Assembly (NCBI GenBank): GCA_009760855.2
Contig: WPIO01000055.1
Location: 2,470,001-2,534,000 of the forward strand
DNA: 64,000 nucleotides
Origin: Cristatella mucedo
Taxonomy: Eukaryota; Bryozoa; Phylactolaemata; Cristatellidae
Direction: 5' to 3'
Below the pieces are notes generated by a model. The model saw only the letters and a list, made by a program, of their open reading frames with translations. It ran no database searches and was not told the DNA's origin. Position numbers and translations under genes: made by a program. Below, in pieces: positions 34,850 through 45,941 of the stretch. Position 1 is the stretch's first letter. Each line of letters starts with the position of its first letter.

Positions 34850-36427
34850 CAGGGTGGTAACACTAGCATTTTTGAAAGTCGTACCGGGGCCGTCTCGCCG
34901 CTTCGCTTCCGGTGACGCCGCACCGCTCCGAGCGGCTTCCCTGGCCGCTTCCGGCTGCGATTGGCTGCGATTCGCAGCTACGCGCCACGCGCCACGCGCC
35001 GCTCGCGCAGAGACACGATCGCTCGCCAGTCTGGAGACTGGAGAGCGATGTCCGCCGTAGCCGCCAGAGGTCGCTTGACCGGCAACGCTTGGGCGACGCG
35101 ACGCGACGCGAAGCTCCTTCGAACGAGCGCCGCGCCGCGCGGCGGCAGCGGCGGCGGCTGTGGTGCCGCACCTCTTTGCCACGCCGTCCTTCGCCGCCGC
35201 CGCCGCGCACTCCCGCCGGCGGCTTGCACAGCAGCGCAGGCGGCCGGCGTGCGAGCCGACCGCCACATTATTTTTCGCCAATCGCTTCGCGCTTCCGGGC
35301 TCGCGGGGCGACGGAGGGCGATGGCTGGCTGATAGACTGCCTCTCCAGGCGGCTTGTTGTCGCAGCAACCCCCTTTTTTTTTATGTCGGGCTGGTGGTTG
35401 TTGCTGGAAAATTCGGCGATGATGCCGCTCGCAAGCAGCCTCTGAGATCCGGCGCGGCGCGGCGTCGCCGCCGCACGTGCGGCCGCCGCGGTCCCCGAAG
35501 GATTCTTGCGATCGATTTTCCAGTCGAGTTTCCGTGACCTCGTTGACTGGGGACGCGAGTAGGGAATTCTAATCGGCCTTCACCAGCGACCGCTTTTCTC
35601 TCTTTCTCTCTCTTGCGAGCTCGTCGGCTGATAACAAACGACCGGTGTTTGCCGAACGCTTTCTTTAACCCAGATTCGGCAGCGCGAAGGATTTTTAATG
35701 GGAGCAGGTCGCTCACCGAGATTGAGCGCACAATGCGCATGGAATGCGCGAACGCCGAGGCAAAGGCGTCCGCTGCGTCCGCGGCCGCCGCAGCGTGGCC
35801 TCCGCAGCCGCCGCCGCCGCCGCCGCAGGTGACGCCGCAGCCGCGGCGGCGGCGGCGGCCACGACGAGCCGGCGAAGCGAGAGACTCGCTTTGAGTGGGC
35901 GCGGCGAACTGGGGCGTCGCCGCGCGGTTATTCATCGCACGAGGAGCGCACACCTGCCGCGCCGCGTGTGCGCGCCGGCGCTGACGCACGCCGACAGCTG
36001 GCGCCCCGGCCGGCGTACGGTGCAGGGAGAACGCGGCGGCGGCGGCGGCGGCGGCGCTCTAAGACTCGTTCGCCGCACTCCGCTAGCGAGTCGAGCGAAC
36101 TATCTATCGCTCGTTCTAGCAGTCTATCGCGTCGCGATCGCCCGTCGAAGCTTCGAGAAACGGGCCCCAGCGTGCCCGTTAGAAAAAAAAAACGAACTGC
36201 AGTCGCTTCGCAGGCAATGAATCCCCCCCTTCGTACGCATGCGCCGCTCTGGAACGTGGCGACCGCGCGTGCGAGCCTGCGAGCTCAGTGTGGCGATACT
36301 TTATGGCCTTTAGAGCGGGGCGACGGCCACAGCAACAAAGACTCCTCTGCCGCAAAGCAAGCGAGAGGCCTTGCTGGATTGGCCTTGACACCTAAGGTTT
36401 TCCTTAGTTCACAGACGAAAGGAGCGT
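34850..36427. promoter_or_regulatory. CpG island, no gene assigned
   Basis: About 1.5 kb of very CpG-rich DNA with open frames on both strands. A 32-bp near-perfect palindrome lies at 35018-35049 (ATCGCTC-G-CCAGTCT, then its complement). (GCC)n runs lie near 35780-35860. It could be an unrecognised promoter/first exon; no product can be named. Confidence 0.45.
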
Positions 36428-36429
36428 CG

Positions 36430-36580
36430 AAGCTGGTTTGGCCGAGCGGTCGAGGTGTTCGCCCCGGGGGAGCAACTGGTCTGGCAGAGAAGTTCGTGGG
36501 CTCGTCGAGTCACGTGACATGCGTGAAGCGGCTGAAGAGGGATTGAGTTCTCTCTTAGGGCGCTACACAAATGAATCATA
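36430..36580 (+). mobile_element. SINE-2 copy
   Basis: The 5' end CTGGTTTGGCCGAGCGGTCG is a near-perfect tRNA-type A box context. The B box is decayed (GGGCTCGTCGAGTC). The tail is GAGGGATTGAGTTCTCTCTT, then AGGGCGCTACACAAATGAAT. Confidence 0.85.
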
Positions 36581-36724
36581 GAGGAAAGAAGGATCGGGTA
36601 CCGGAAGCCAGCGTGCCGCCGGAAATGGCGGCGCAAATGAGCGCACTGCAGCGGGACGACATTATGTACTGACAATCAATGACAGCAGCTGCTAGCAATG
36701 GTCATAACAAAAAGAGGTGTGTGT

Positions 36725-36985
36725 AGTACCGCAAGGAAACGAAGTCTCTTTCTAGGCGCCTTGCTTACTAGTAATAATATAATAATAATAATAATAAGAA
36801 ATTTGATATAGCGCCCTCAGAGAGCTCAATCTCTTTCTAGGCACTTTGCATTCGCTGCAAAGGGAAATACGATCGAAAGGCGATCGGTGGAACGGATGGA
36901 CGTTAATAATTATAATATTAATAGTAATAATAATAATGTTACATTTGATAAAGCGCCCTCAGAGAACTCAATCTCTTTCTAAGTT
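36725..36985 (-). mobile_element. Three stacked LINE-A 3' ends
   Basis: Three minus-oriented ends follow each other: a fragment at 36725-36764 (TCTCTTTCTAGGCGCC), a longer end at ~36765-36890 with its own (TAA)n, and a third at ~36905-36985 with another ATT-rich tail. Each newer end appears to sit at or near a previous tail. Confidence 0.8.
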
Positions 36986-37739
36986 GATCGGCTAGTGATA
37001 ACGTGCATGCACTGCGTCAGCACTGTTGCGAACGAGGGGGAAAGAGGTGGCAGCTTCCACGCCCGGACAGAACTAGGGCCGCAAACGCTGCTCTCGCTCA
37101 CCCTGCTCGGCCTCGCTGACGCGTGACGCAGTGCAGGTGCAGATCTGAGTGACGCCGCGGAGCGTGGTGCTAGCGACCAGCGCAGGTCCAGTAGGTGTGC
37201 AGCAATGCACCCACCGCGTAGGTCGTACGCTCGACGGCGTGACGCCATAATGAAAAGTGCCCCCTACCTCAAGATGACAACTCCTCAACGGCGGCAGCGT
37301 CGAGGAGTCTACTCGAGCAGCGATGGAGCAGCGATCGAGCAGCGATGGAGGGCTGCACGCATCCGGCGTCAGCTGTCGACCGGTGCAAAGTCTCGCATCG
37401 TGCAACTTCCGCCTGACTCAACGGCTTGAGCTCAGCTCGCTGCCCGCTCATTGACTGGAGCATTGTCACAATCCTCGAGCTTAACTGAACGCCTATCGCG
37501 TGATTTGGGCTGTTGTACGGACTAATCGTTGATTATGACTTAACCGGTCCCTAGTCGTTATAATTCAGGAAAAAACCGCGAATGCTAACTAAATCGGCAG
37601 TCACAATATGGCTGACGATCGAGCGCACGGCCGCCATCGTTTCGGCACGCCTTTAGGCTCATAAAGGACGCTTCGCAAGTACGAAAAATGAAGGGATGGA
37701 TGGAGTGAGATTTTTAGTTCCTTTCTTTAAACATCTTCA
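36986..37739. other. Unassigned region
   Basis: Mixed GC content with a cluster of GAGCAGCGATGGAGCAGCG-type short repeats near 37310-37345. No gene is recognised. Confidence 0.5.
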
Positions 37740-37845
37740 AATCAGGAAATGATGTCGGGCGGTTGCGAGTTCCCTGCTGCTGAGGCATGGGAACTGAATG
37801 CACCGTCTCCAAGGGATTTGACGTTCACTAGAGGTGGTGCAACCA
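37740..37845 (-). mobile_element. LINE-A internal fragment
   Basis: ATCAGGAAATGATGTCGGGC, then GAGTTCCCTGC, GCATGGGAACTGAATGCACC and TCCAAGGGATTTGACG. This is the segment encoding AWNSLP in intact copies, read from the opposite strand, without tail or 5' part. Confidence 0.7.
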
Positions 37846-38353
37846 AACCCGACCCGAGTAGCTGGCGCTACCACGCGAAGCGCGATCGGCAAGTTCGTAC
37901 TTTCAGTAAGTTTGAAGCCTCGCAGTCGCATGCGCTGCTCGATGGTGATAGAAGACCTGCAGTGCGCGTGCGTGTCCGTGCAGCTGTGCGTGCAGCTGTC
38001 AGTGCGAGCGCATTGGTGAGCAGCTGCTGCAGCTTCGCAGCTGCTGCTGCTCACTAGTGCTAGTAATTGCGATGTTCGCGTCAGAAAAAAGTCGAGAGAT
38101 AAGGAAAGATAAGAAGAGACAGTTAAGCCGAGAAGAGTTCTTGTTCTTGTTCTTCTTTTTTTTTCAAGCCAGGAAAACAGACGATTGAACTCGGTATTTA
38201 TTGTAACTCTTTGGAGCCATCTTCTCGACGCATCAGCTTGTATGGACAGCGTGTGCTTCGTGACTGCTAAATAGGACTTCGTCCCAGCATGAAGGACTGC
38301 TTGGACTTCACGTCCCAGGACTTGAGAGCTCGATTCATGCAGTGGTTCGTGCT

Positions 38354-38383
38354 GAAAGCGGTGGCGATAGCCGTTAAGACTGG
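38354..38383 (+). mobile_element. SINE-1 internal scrap
   Basis: About 30 bp matching the SINE-1 body (AAGCGGTGGCGATAGCCGTT). Too short to orient reliably beyond this match. Confidence 0.5.
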
Positions 38384-38402
38384 CCTACTTCAATGCAAAC
38401 AG

Positions 38403-38527
38403 GTAGTTCATTTGAACAGTGCTCTAAGAGAACTTAAATCCCTATCCAGGCCCTAAAATACGTCGCAGAGCTCAAACCGGCGACCTCGATCGTCAAATGC
38501 CTTGATCCTTGGGCCAAACCACTTGTT
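38403..38527 (-). mobile_element. SINE-2 copy
   Basis: On the minus strand: AAGTGGTTTGGCCCAAGGAT, GCCGGTTTGAGCTC, GGCCTGGATAGGGATTTAAG, TTCTCTTAGAGCAC, then TTCAAATGAACTA. Confidence 0.82.
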
Positions 38528-38595
38528 CCTTTCCGTTACAACGACAATATCCACAGTGCGCGGACGTGCTCGCACGCTAGCCGCACTCTCTCTCT

Positions 38596-38686
<91 letters not shown>

Positions 38687-38735
38687 TCACACGCACACAC
38701 ACGCACATACACACACACACACACGCACATTCACG
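38596..38735. repeat. (AC)n microsatellite
   Basis: About 140 bp of CA dinucleotides with occasional CACTCACTC and CGCACA interruptions. Confidence 0.97.
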
Positions 38736-38805
38736 CGGCGCGCGCTTGCGCCCGAAAGCAAAGACGCCAGCACATGCACACGCGCTCGCAAAAACCAAGC
38801 AGGGA

Positions 38806-38960
38806 GAGCCGCTAATTGAAGGTGACAAAGAGAGCCGCAAGGTGACAGGCGAGAAGGACAGCCGCTAATTGAAGGCGACAGAGAGAGAGCCGGTGGATGG
38901 CGGGCGACTGGGAGAGAGCAACTGGGCGATTCGTCGGCGAGAAAGAGAGCCGCTCGCTCG
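38806..38960. repeat. Short degenerate tandem repeat
   Basis: AGCCGCTAATTGAAGG occurs at about 38808 and again at about 38859, inside GAGAGAGCCG / GGCGACAGAGAG-type units. Minisatellite-like and irregular. Confidence 0.6.
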
Positions 38961-39849
38961 ATGCAAGGCGAGCGTGATGGCGGCGCCTGGTCGCCATGGC
39001 CACTGCGAGCCGTTCTCGCCGGCTTGTCCTCCGCCGACTCGTCCTTAATGGGCCGCCTTGCCTGCTTGCGATCCTGAAGGGTTTCGTGACGGATCGACCG
39101 AAGCGATCGAGTCGGCTGTACGCACGACGCTCATCACATGGTTTTAATTGAAATGCCTTGTTATGCAAAGTATGCTTGCTAATTTGCAAACGGCTAATTT
39201 TTAGACATTTTTTTGACGAGCGGCATGTACAATGACTCGCCAAATCACAGCGAGTGATGTTCAAAAAATGCTAAAACACATTATCCACGCTGCAATGACA
39301 GGATAACTAATAGTTTTTGCTTCGGGAGAATGTCGGCACAGCTTCAAATGATTATTAAACTCAACAGTACTGCGCATAATAGTACTTTAAGTATTCAAGA
39401 TTGAAGATTAGCGAGTGCTTGCAACTGTTTGCTTGAACTAACTTTGGCGCCATCTTAAAAATACTTGTACGTACGCGAGCAAATCGCCAAAAAAATCAAT
39501 TAAAGGTAAGACGCTGAAGATACTTAAGTAAATTTGTTTTTTAATATTTCTAAAAAATTAATCAAAGAATAAACACCTACTTTCAAGTTACCTAAAACAA
39601 AAGCCGTTTCGCCAGTAGACGCGTTTCTTGAGATTTTTCTGGGGAAATTTAAAATGAATGAACCTGCATGCAAGCGTATAGCCAAAACCGTGTACATTAC
39701 CATTTTATGATTCAATTTACAATTCGATGTTCAATTTCAAGTGTGAGAGTGCAGGTTCCAGCTACGCATGCACATTATTAAATTATCTGCCCTGATATTT
39801 TGACATAACACTCAAAATAGTTGTACCGTCGTCGTAGCACCGCCAATAT
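38961..39849. other. Unassigned region, GC-rich then AT-rich
   Basis: Composition changes from CpG-rich to AT-rich at about 39130. No gene or repeat is recognised. Confidence 0.5.
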
Positions 39850-39925
39850 TGCAGGCTGTGGTGATAGCCGTTAAGGGCTTTCTGTCGCTATATAAATGAG
39901 GCTGCTAAATCCGCTAACCTTTTCC
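39850..39925 (+). mobile_element. SINE-1, 3' half only
   Basis: GGTGATAGCCGTTAAGGGC, TTTCTGTCGCTATATAAATG, AGGCTGCTAAATCCGCTAAC. The tRNA-like 5' half is absent. Confidence 0.8.
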
Positions 39926-40503
39926 TAATATCGCACCGGACACAAAGTCAGCCTGACGTCGGCGAGTCGCGTTTACGAACCGCGAATACGCAGACTGGCT
40001 CAAATTCAGAATTATGCAGGCCAATGACAAGTGACCGTTTCACAAGGCCAGTAGCGGGCGGTGTGAAGGACGCCCTGGCCGTCGCTTGAAGGGAGGGAGG
40101 GACTTCCTTGTCCTGCCGAGCGGAGGAGTGGCCCGGCGGAGGGGAGGACCCTCTTGTATATAAATAAACTTTCAATACAAATAAATAATATGTACGTGTA
40201 CGTGAAAATAGATTTGACCGGTGGCACGTCACATGAATACCGTTAACGCAAGTCCCGCAGCCGCCATTTTCAACCATTGCGACGTGGCATGGCCGACGGA
40301 CGGTGCGCTGACCGTGCTTTGCTAGCGCGCGCTGCTCATTTCGCACGCGCGTCGACGGCCCTGCCCGAGTGTGCGCTAATGCGCTCATTAAAAAAAAATA
40401 GCGACGAGCGCGTTTTTGACAGAAAACGTGTGTTCGCCGCTTCGCCGCTTCTCTGCTGCTACGAGCTTCTCCGGCGGGAGGGAGGATGAAGTGCGCTTCC
40501 CTT
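39926..40503. other. Unassigned region
   Basis: No gene is recognised. A TATATAAATAAAC stretch at about 40155-40170 resembles a TATA or AATAAA signal by composition, but I could attach it to nothing. Confidence 0.45.
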
Positions 40504-40580
40504 ACAGCGTATGTAAAGTACCGAGACGAAAGAGACCGAGTTCTTTGAGGACGCCTTATAAATCTATAATTACTATTTTC
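40504..40580 (+). mobile_element. LINE-A tail-only copy, diverged
   Basis: ACAGCGTATGTAAAGTACC, then AGAGACCGAGTTCTTTGAGG, then ACGCCTTATAAATCTATAAT. Its 5' edge matches the common boundary of solo tails. Confidence 0.75.
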
Positions 40581-40659
40581 TTATGAAGCAGGGAGCTGCG
40601 ACGGAGCTGCAACGGAGAGTGCCCTGCACCTGAAAATAGCGAGTCCATGTCTATTGTAT

Positions 40660-40718
40660 TACTTATATATATATGTATGTATTATATATATACATGTATT
40701 ATATATATGTATATATAT

Positions 40719-40757
<39 letters not shown>
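40660..40757. repeat. (AT)n / TATATG microsatellite
   Basis: About 100 bp of TA dinucleotides with TGTATT interruptions. Confidence 0.95.
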
Positions 40758-41221
40758 ATTATGTAATATGTCCGTGTCTATATTCATATATTCATATGCT
40801 CATACGAGTCTAGTCGATGGCGACGGAGGGCTGCCGGAGCCCAGAATCAACCGCGGCATACAATAAATCTCTTATGGCGCTGAGCTGCCGACGCGGCCGG
40901 CGCACTTTCGGCCTCCGGCGCCATATTCCGCCGGGCTCAAAGCATGGAGCGCAACTCAGTTCAACTGCGGAAGCACAACTGCACCGTGTGTTCGACTTTA
41001 AAGTTGCCTAACCATTCCGATTCGCGAGCGGTTCGCCGCCACTAAAATTCAGCAATCACGAATAGTAAATATCTCGGCAGCCATAATCTAGCTGAATTAA
41101 AAATGGGTCATTTCAGTGGGAAAACCGCCGGGCTGTAGGGCGCGCGGCCTGGACTTGGCCTGGGTCGCCGCCTTACAGAAAGCCCTACGAATGAGAAATG
41201 GCGTAAGTCTAAGAAAATATC
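40758..41221. other. Unassigned region
   Basis: I see no gene or repeat. Confidence 0.5.
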
Positions 41222-41259
41222 GTAGCTGATTTAACAGCCTCTTTATAATTCATTTGTAT

Positions 41260-41301
<42 letters not shown>

Positions 41302-41310
41302 TAATATGTA
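41222..41310 (-). mobile_element. SINE-1 / SINE-2 end chimera plus (AT)n
   Basis: AGCTGATTTAACAGCCTCTT is the last ~25 bp of SINE-1 in minus orientation. It runs directly into ATAATTCATTTGTA, the extreme 3' end of SINE-2 in minus orientation, then (AT)n. Only the termini of the two families remain. Confidence 0.65.
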
Positions 41311-41764
41311 TATTTATAAATATATTTCATTTGTATTCCTAAGGCTGCGTTTACACGACCGAGTTTCCCACAGATTTTGGACAGATTTCCCACAGATTTG
41401 GACTATTACGTCATCACACATCACAATATTTTGGGGGAGGAGATACGTGTGTAGACTCATTAGCAGGAGAATTTGTCTCAACTTTTTGGTCCAGCCGACC
41501 AGTCAAAATCCCGGGGCTCATCACATGCACCCCAATGCCAAAATAAGATTGGCTGACGTTCGTTCGCTCAAGTTATATTGAGGCATTCAGAGCAAGTCTT
41601 TGATTATGTAATGCTTATGGGTGGTAACCAATACTTCACAGCCTTTCTATATAGCATGCGCTGTGCGTCTGTTTATCAAATCCACCAACAAACCCCTAAC
41701 AGAGAACGTTACTTAGCACTATACACCCCCAGGCCCGTAGCGGCGCACATTACTTGGTAAAAAA
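41311..41764. other. Unassigned region
   Basis: Contains AAGGCTGCGTTTACACGACC and an imperfect repeat of GATTTCCCACAGATTTGG. Possibly the edge of another transposon, but no matching second end was found. Confidence 0.4.
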
Positions 41765-41918
41765 CGCTAGCTGATTTAACAGCCTCTTTTGTACAGCGAC
41801 AGAAGAGCCTTTACAGCTATCGCCACCGCTTGCAGTGGCGATAAAGGATCGCCCACTGCAGGTATCGAACCCACGACCACGAGACCAAAGTCATGAAAAG
41901 CAACCGCTACCTTTCCCG
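41765..41918 (-). mobile_element. SINE-1 copy
   Basis: CTAGCTGATTTAACAGCC, ACAGCGACAGAAGAGCC, CACCGCTTGCAGTGGCGAT, then GGTATCGAACCCACGACC. It loses similarity after GCAACCGC, so the extreme 5' end is missing. Confidence 0.9.
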
Positions 41919-42167
41919 AAAAAGTTATTCATAATGCCTACCGTCCGTTTTCTCCTCGTACTACTCTGCAATGATGACTGCAGCGGCGAACTCGACTGGC
42001 TTGGCGTCGCGAAGGAAACCCTCCTTCAGCGCGGGCTGTGGCCGGGACTAAGTCGGCCGTCGAATCTGTCGTGGGCGGAACTAAATCTGTCGCGTAAACG
42101 TCCTATCTAGGAGGAAAGTCGGCGTCTGTCAGGAGGAAAGTCGGCCGTGTCTGCCGCAACTTAAGAT

Positions 42168-42288
42168 CACTTGATCTCTATTCGGGCGCTTCGCGCGTGC
42201 CGCGGGGCTCGAGCCCACGACCTCGGCCAGACCTTGGACGGGGCGAGAGCACCTTAATCGCTGAGCCAACCAGCGCGGCATTCGCTGC
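42168..42288 (-). mobile_element. SINE-2 copy, 3' end lost
   Basis: On the minus strand: CGCTGGTTGGCTCAGCGATT (A box), GAGGTCGTGGGCTCGAGCCC (B box), then GCGCCCGAATAGAGATCAAG, where the tail stops. Confidence 0.85.
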
Positions 42289-42734
42289 CGCTTGCAGTTG
42301 CCAGGGCGCCAAAGGTCGGATCGGATGCGCCCAGCAGCTGCTGCTGGCGGCGTGGCGCAGAAGGCCCGAGCGGCGGCGGCGGCGGCGGCGGCAGAGATAG
42401 CCTCGCTTCCGCCCCCGTCGCCCGACTCCGAGAGTCTGTTTTTCGCGCGTCTCTTCCGCCTCGATGGGAAATGCATCCCCGCTAGGTGCGCGCTGTTCGC
42501 TTCGGCGCGCGCGGGTCGCCATTTTCTCGCGCGCGCACGCCTACTGCCGACAGTCGCGGGGCTGACATATTTTCTTGTCAGATTCGTAGTGGCGGCGTTT
42601 TTCACAGAATGGCGCTTAAAATAAGAGGACTGAGAGTGGGACACGCGGCGGATTTATGCTGGCCGTCCGTTGCTCCGGTCTCCGCACTATCCGCCAACTC
42701 AGCTCAATCGGCGCCGCTGGATGGATGGCCATTT
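42289..42734. promoter_or_regulatory. GC-rich CpG block, no gene assigned
   Basis: High CpG with (CGG)n at about 42370-42390. No exon is recognised. Confidence 0.4.
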
Positions 42735-42812
42735 GCAGCAAATGTAAAGCGCCTAGAAAGAGATTGAGTTCTCTGAGGGCGCTTTATCAAGTGCATTATT
42801 ATTATTATTATG
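42732..42812 (+). mobile_element. LINE-A tail-only copy, near consensus
   Basis: TTTGCAGCAAATGTAAAGCG, CCTAGAAAGAGATTGAGTTC, TCTGAGGGCGCTTTATCAAG, then TGCATTATTATTATTATTAT. The stem-loop is intact and no LINE body is attached. Confidence 0.93.
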
Positions 42813-45049
42813 GCCAGCGGTGCCGATTTGGTTAAGACGGCGTGTAGCGGCTTTGAAATTTCCCCTGGAGTAATCTCTGTGGCACATAATAGCAGCTTTC
42901 CTTGCATATACGGCAGCCGGCAGACTTCGTCTCATGCGAAACGGGAAACTGAGAAGCGTTTTAAGTGTACAAGCAATCGACGCACCTCGAAAACAAATCC
43001 AGGAACCAGCGCGTCCGGCTCTAAATTCCACACCGTAGGGAGCACAGCACCTTTACTAGCAGGTCGCTGACCGAGCATAAGTAGGACTATTCACGCCTAC
43101 ACTTCCGTAGATTACGACGGGCGCAGTTTGAAATCGTCATCTCCACTAATTAAAGCGAGAAAGTCCGTCCGTCCATACGTCGCGCGGCAACATGGCAACC
43201 CGTACTTCCGGGCGGGAGTGACGTGCAATGGACGCGTAATTATACAATGACTCAGCGAGGCGAGTCCACGGGCAGTAAGCTCCAGTAACTCAGGAGCTGC
43301 TGATCCCGGCAGCCGCAATCGAATAATTGCGACCGGCGTTTAAATGCAGCGGAAACGAGTACGCTAGTTCACGTACGCGCCGCGCGGCGGACGGGTGCCG
43401 CTCTCAGTCGTGCTGCAACGGCCGCGCTCGGACGCAAAGACACATTCGCCGGCACAAATTGGCGCAAATTCTTGGGCGCCCGCCCGGCGTCTGACTTTCA
43501 CACTCGTGCGTTGCCAAGCGGCGTCGAGTCGGACGCACCGGACGTCGGGTGGCCACGACGACGCGGACGCCGCCGGATCCGCCGCAAATATCCGCGCTCG
43601 AGCGGCGCCCCTAAGCTCTAAACTCTAAGCCCCGCGAACGCCAGCGATTCCATTTCGCGCAGCCGAGCGGCGTCCCGGCGCCCGTTAGCTCGGCGACGGC
43701 GGCGGCGTCGCGGCCGACCGCGAGATGGCGTCGCCGAGCGTGGGAGAGACGTGGGCCCGGCGAGGCGCGGCATTGGGTGAAGGCTTTTAAGTGCAGCCCC
43801 GGGGGAATCGCTGTGCTAATAGAGCGCAGCGGCAGCAGCGGCGCCGAGGGGCACGAGCTGTCACTGTGCCAAAGCGCGCGCCCTGCTCCCGCACCAGGCG
43901 CCGCCGCCGGCGTAGCCGACCGGCACGCAGCAGCAGCAGCCGCCGCCGCTCCAGCAGCAGCAGCAGCTGGAGCGCGCGCTGGCGGCGCTGCTGGCGTTGG
44001 ACGAGAGAGGTCGCCGCCGCCGCCGTGTTCGCCAAGCGGGATATTTAGAAACTGAACCCGCTGAAGCTGGCTGATGGTCGCCAAAGTAAAGAGCCTCCGG
44101 CCTCGCCAAGTATCTGTCGGCAGCAGCGGCGGCGGCGCGAGCGAGCGACGAGATGCGGCGCTATAATGATGCGGCGCTATAATGCGTCACTTGAGAGCTA
44201 CCGCCAGACGCGCGCGAGCTCGTGCCGCTGGCCGACCGGAGATCCTAGAAATATCGGCGGAGACATCGCCGCCGCCGCCGCCGCGGTCGCTGCGGCTGCG
44301 GCGGCGGCGATGTTGCTTCCGGCTTCTGTCGAGCGATGGCATTCGGGCGCAGAGAGAGGCGTGGCGTGGCGTGTCATGGCGGGCGGCCGTTCTCGGGTCC
44401 GATTCTCGACGCAGCAGTGCACAGTCTGTCTGAGCGGTTAGGTGGAAGCGACTGCAATGTTCGGATGACTCAGCCGTCGCGTGACGTTTACACTGTGACC
44501 GAAGCCCGAGCCGCGGCGGCCGCGGCGGCTCTGAACGGAAACGGCGGCCGCCTGAACGGAAACGCGAGCGCGCACCTCGCGAGCCGCTCTTCCTTCGGGT
44601 GGCTCTGCATTTCTGGCCGCTCGCGTGTCAATCCTTCCGCCAGCGCCGGCGTCGTCCCTCAGCATCGCAGCGTCGCCAGCGCTGAGAGCGCGCGAGCTGC
44701 CGCCAGCTTGTCGTCGCTCGATGCCGAGAGAGAAGGCAGAGCGGCGCCGTGCTCAAAAATAATAACAACAATAGCAAAACGTTTCTACTGCTCTCTGAGA
44801 GAACTAAAGCTCCCTGTGCGCTGCCAAAGAAGCTCTACCGCCGGCAGAGGCAGAGCTCAGAGCTCAGAGGCAGCGCTCGCTCGCTCGCGCTCGCACGATC
44901 GCCGGTTTGCACCGGAGCAGAGAGATCCGCCGCCAGGGGCGCCAGCTACCAACGCACGCAGGGCAGCTCGCGCCGCCGCCGCTCTTGAAGAGCAGCTTGC
45001 GCCCCTTTGCGCCGCGCGCGTGCGCTCGCGCGCTCTCGCACGAGAGAAT
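42813..45049. promoter_or_regulatory. GC-rich region with CpG islands, no gene assigned
   Basis: CpG-dense, especially 43.4-44.7 kb. (GCC)/(CAG) runs lie near 43930-43970 and 44265-44310. Near 44157-44180 the 14-mer GATGCGGCGCTATA is duplicated in tandem. A 26-bp segment near 43145-43168 is shared with 61150-61170. ORFs exist in every frame; none has a domain. Confidence 0.45.
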
Positions 45050-45505
45050 ATACCTCGTACAAACCTCAAATCTCATTATACCTCGTACAAACAGTTTACC
45101 TATACCTCGTACAAACCTCAAATCCTTTGTAGACCGTGCATTTAGTTCGTATGCTCCCAAAGCCTGGAACTCCCTCCCGACTTGCGTCAGAACATCTCCT
45201 GACTTGACCGCATTTAAAAAGAGCTTAAAAACACACCTATTTAGGACAGCATTTAGTGGGTCCCTGTGATTCATCCTAAATGTGCTTATGCGTGCTGACA
45301 CTGTGCATACTGCCACTAACCACATTTGCATGCATCCCCTGTGCATGTCACCCCTAACCATGTTATTCATGCTGTTTGTTTATCAAGCATGATATTACTC
45401 ACCATTCAATTTAATTTCCCTTTGCAGCAAATGTAAAGCGCCTAGAAACAGATCGAGTTCTCTGAGGGCGCTTTATCAAGTGCATTTTTATTATATTATT
45501 ATGAG
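45050..45505 (+). mobile_element. LINE-A copy, last exon-like part and 3' UTR
   Basis: It encodes [20 protein letters not shown] and AWNSLPTCVRTSPDLTAFKK, then the full 3' UTR, the stem-loop and the tail TTTTTATTATATTATTATG. At its 5' edge the 13-mer ACCTCGTACAAAC appears three times within about 70 bp, a local duplication. Confidence 0.93.
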
Positions 45506-45941
45506 AGTGCCGCCGTGCTCGCGCCGGTCCCTTTCGGTTCTCGGCGCCGCCCGAGGTCGATGCGAGCGCCTTTCGCTCTCGCGGGCGGAGAAGCCGCAGA
45601 TCTCGCGGCCGAAGACGCCGCCGTCGCCTCGGCCGCGCCTCGCCCGAAGGCTGCGAACGGAAGGGTTTCGCAGTTAGACCGCTGCGACATCGAGGCAACC
45701 CAGCGCCCTCGAGCGGCCGACGCGCGCTCGCTCGCGGCGCGGGGCCGCGAGCGAGCGCGCGTCGGCCGCGCGTCGCGAAAACCGACGCCAACGTCTCGTG
45801 AACGGTGGGCGGATGCACGCTCGCTCGCGCGCGCGCGCACGCGCGCGCGTATTCGAGTCTCGAATCGAGTCGAGTCGAAGTACTTGGATTTGCCGCAGTG
45901 CGTCGCTGCTGCAGCTCATCGTCTGCGTGCAGTCCGCCGCA
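45506..45941. other. GC-rich spacer
   Basis: CpG-rich with alternating CG/CA purine-pyrimidine runs near 45826-45852. No gene is recognised. Confidence 0.45.

Noticed and set aside
34835-36220. Several 100-200-codon Arg/Ala-rich ORFs on both strands
   Set aside because: They overlap on opposite strands in a CpG island and have no recognisable motif; stop codons are simply rare at this GC content.
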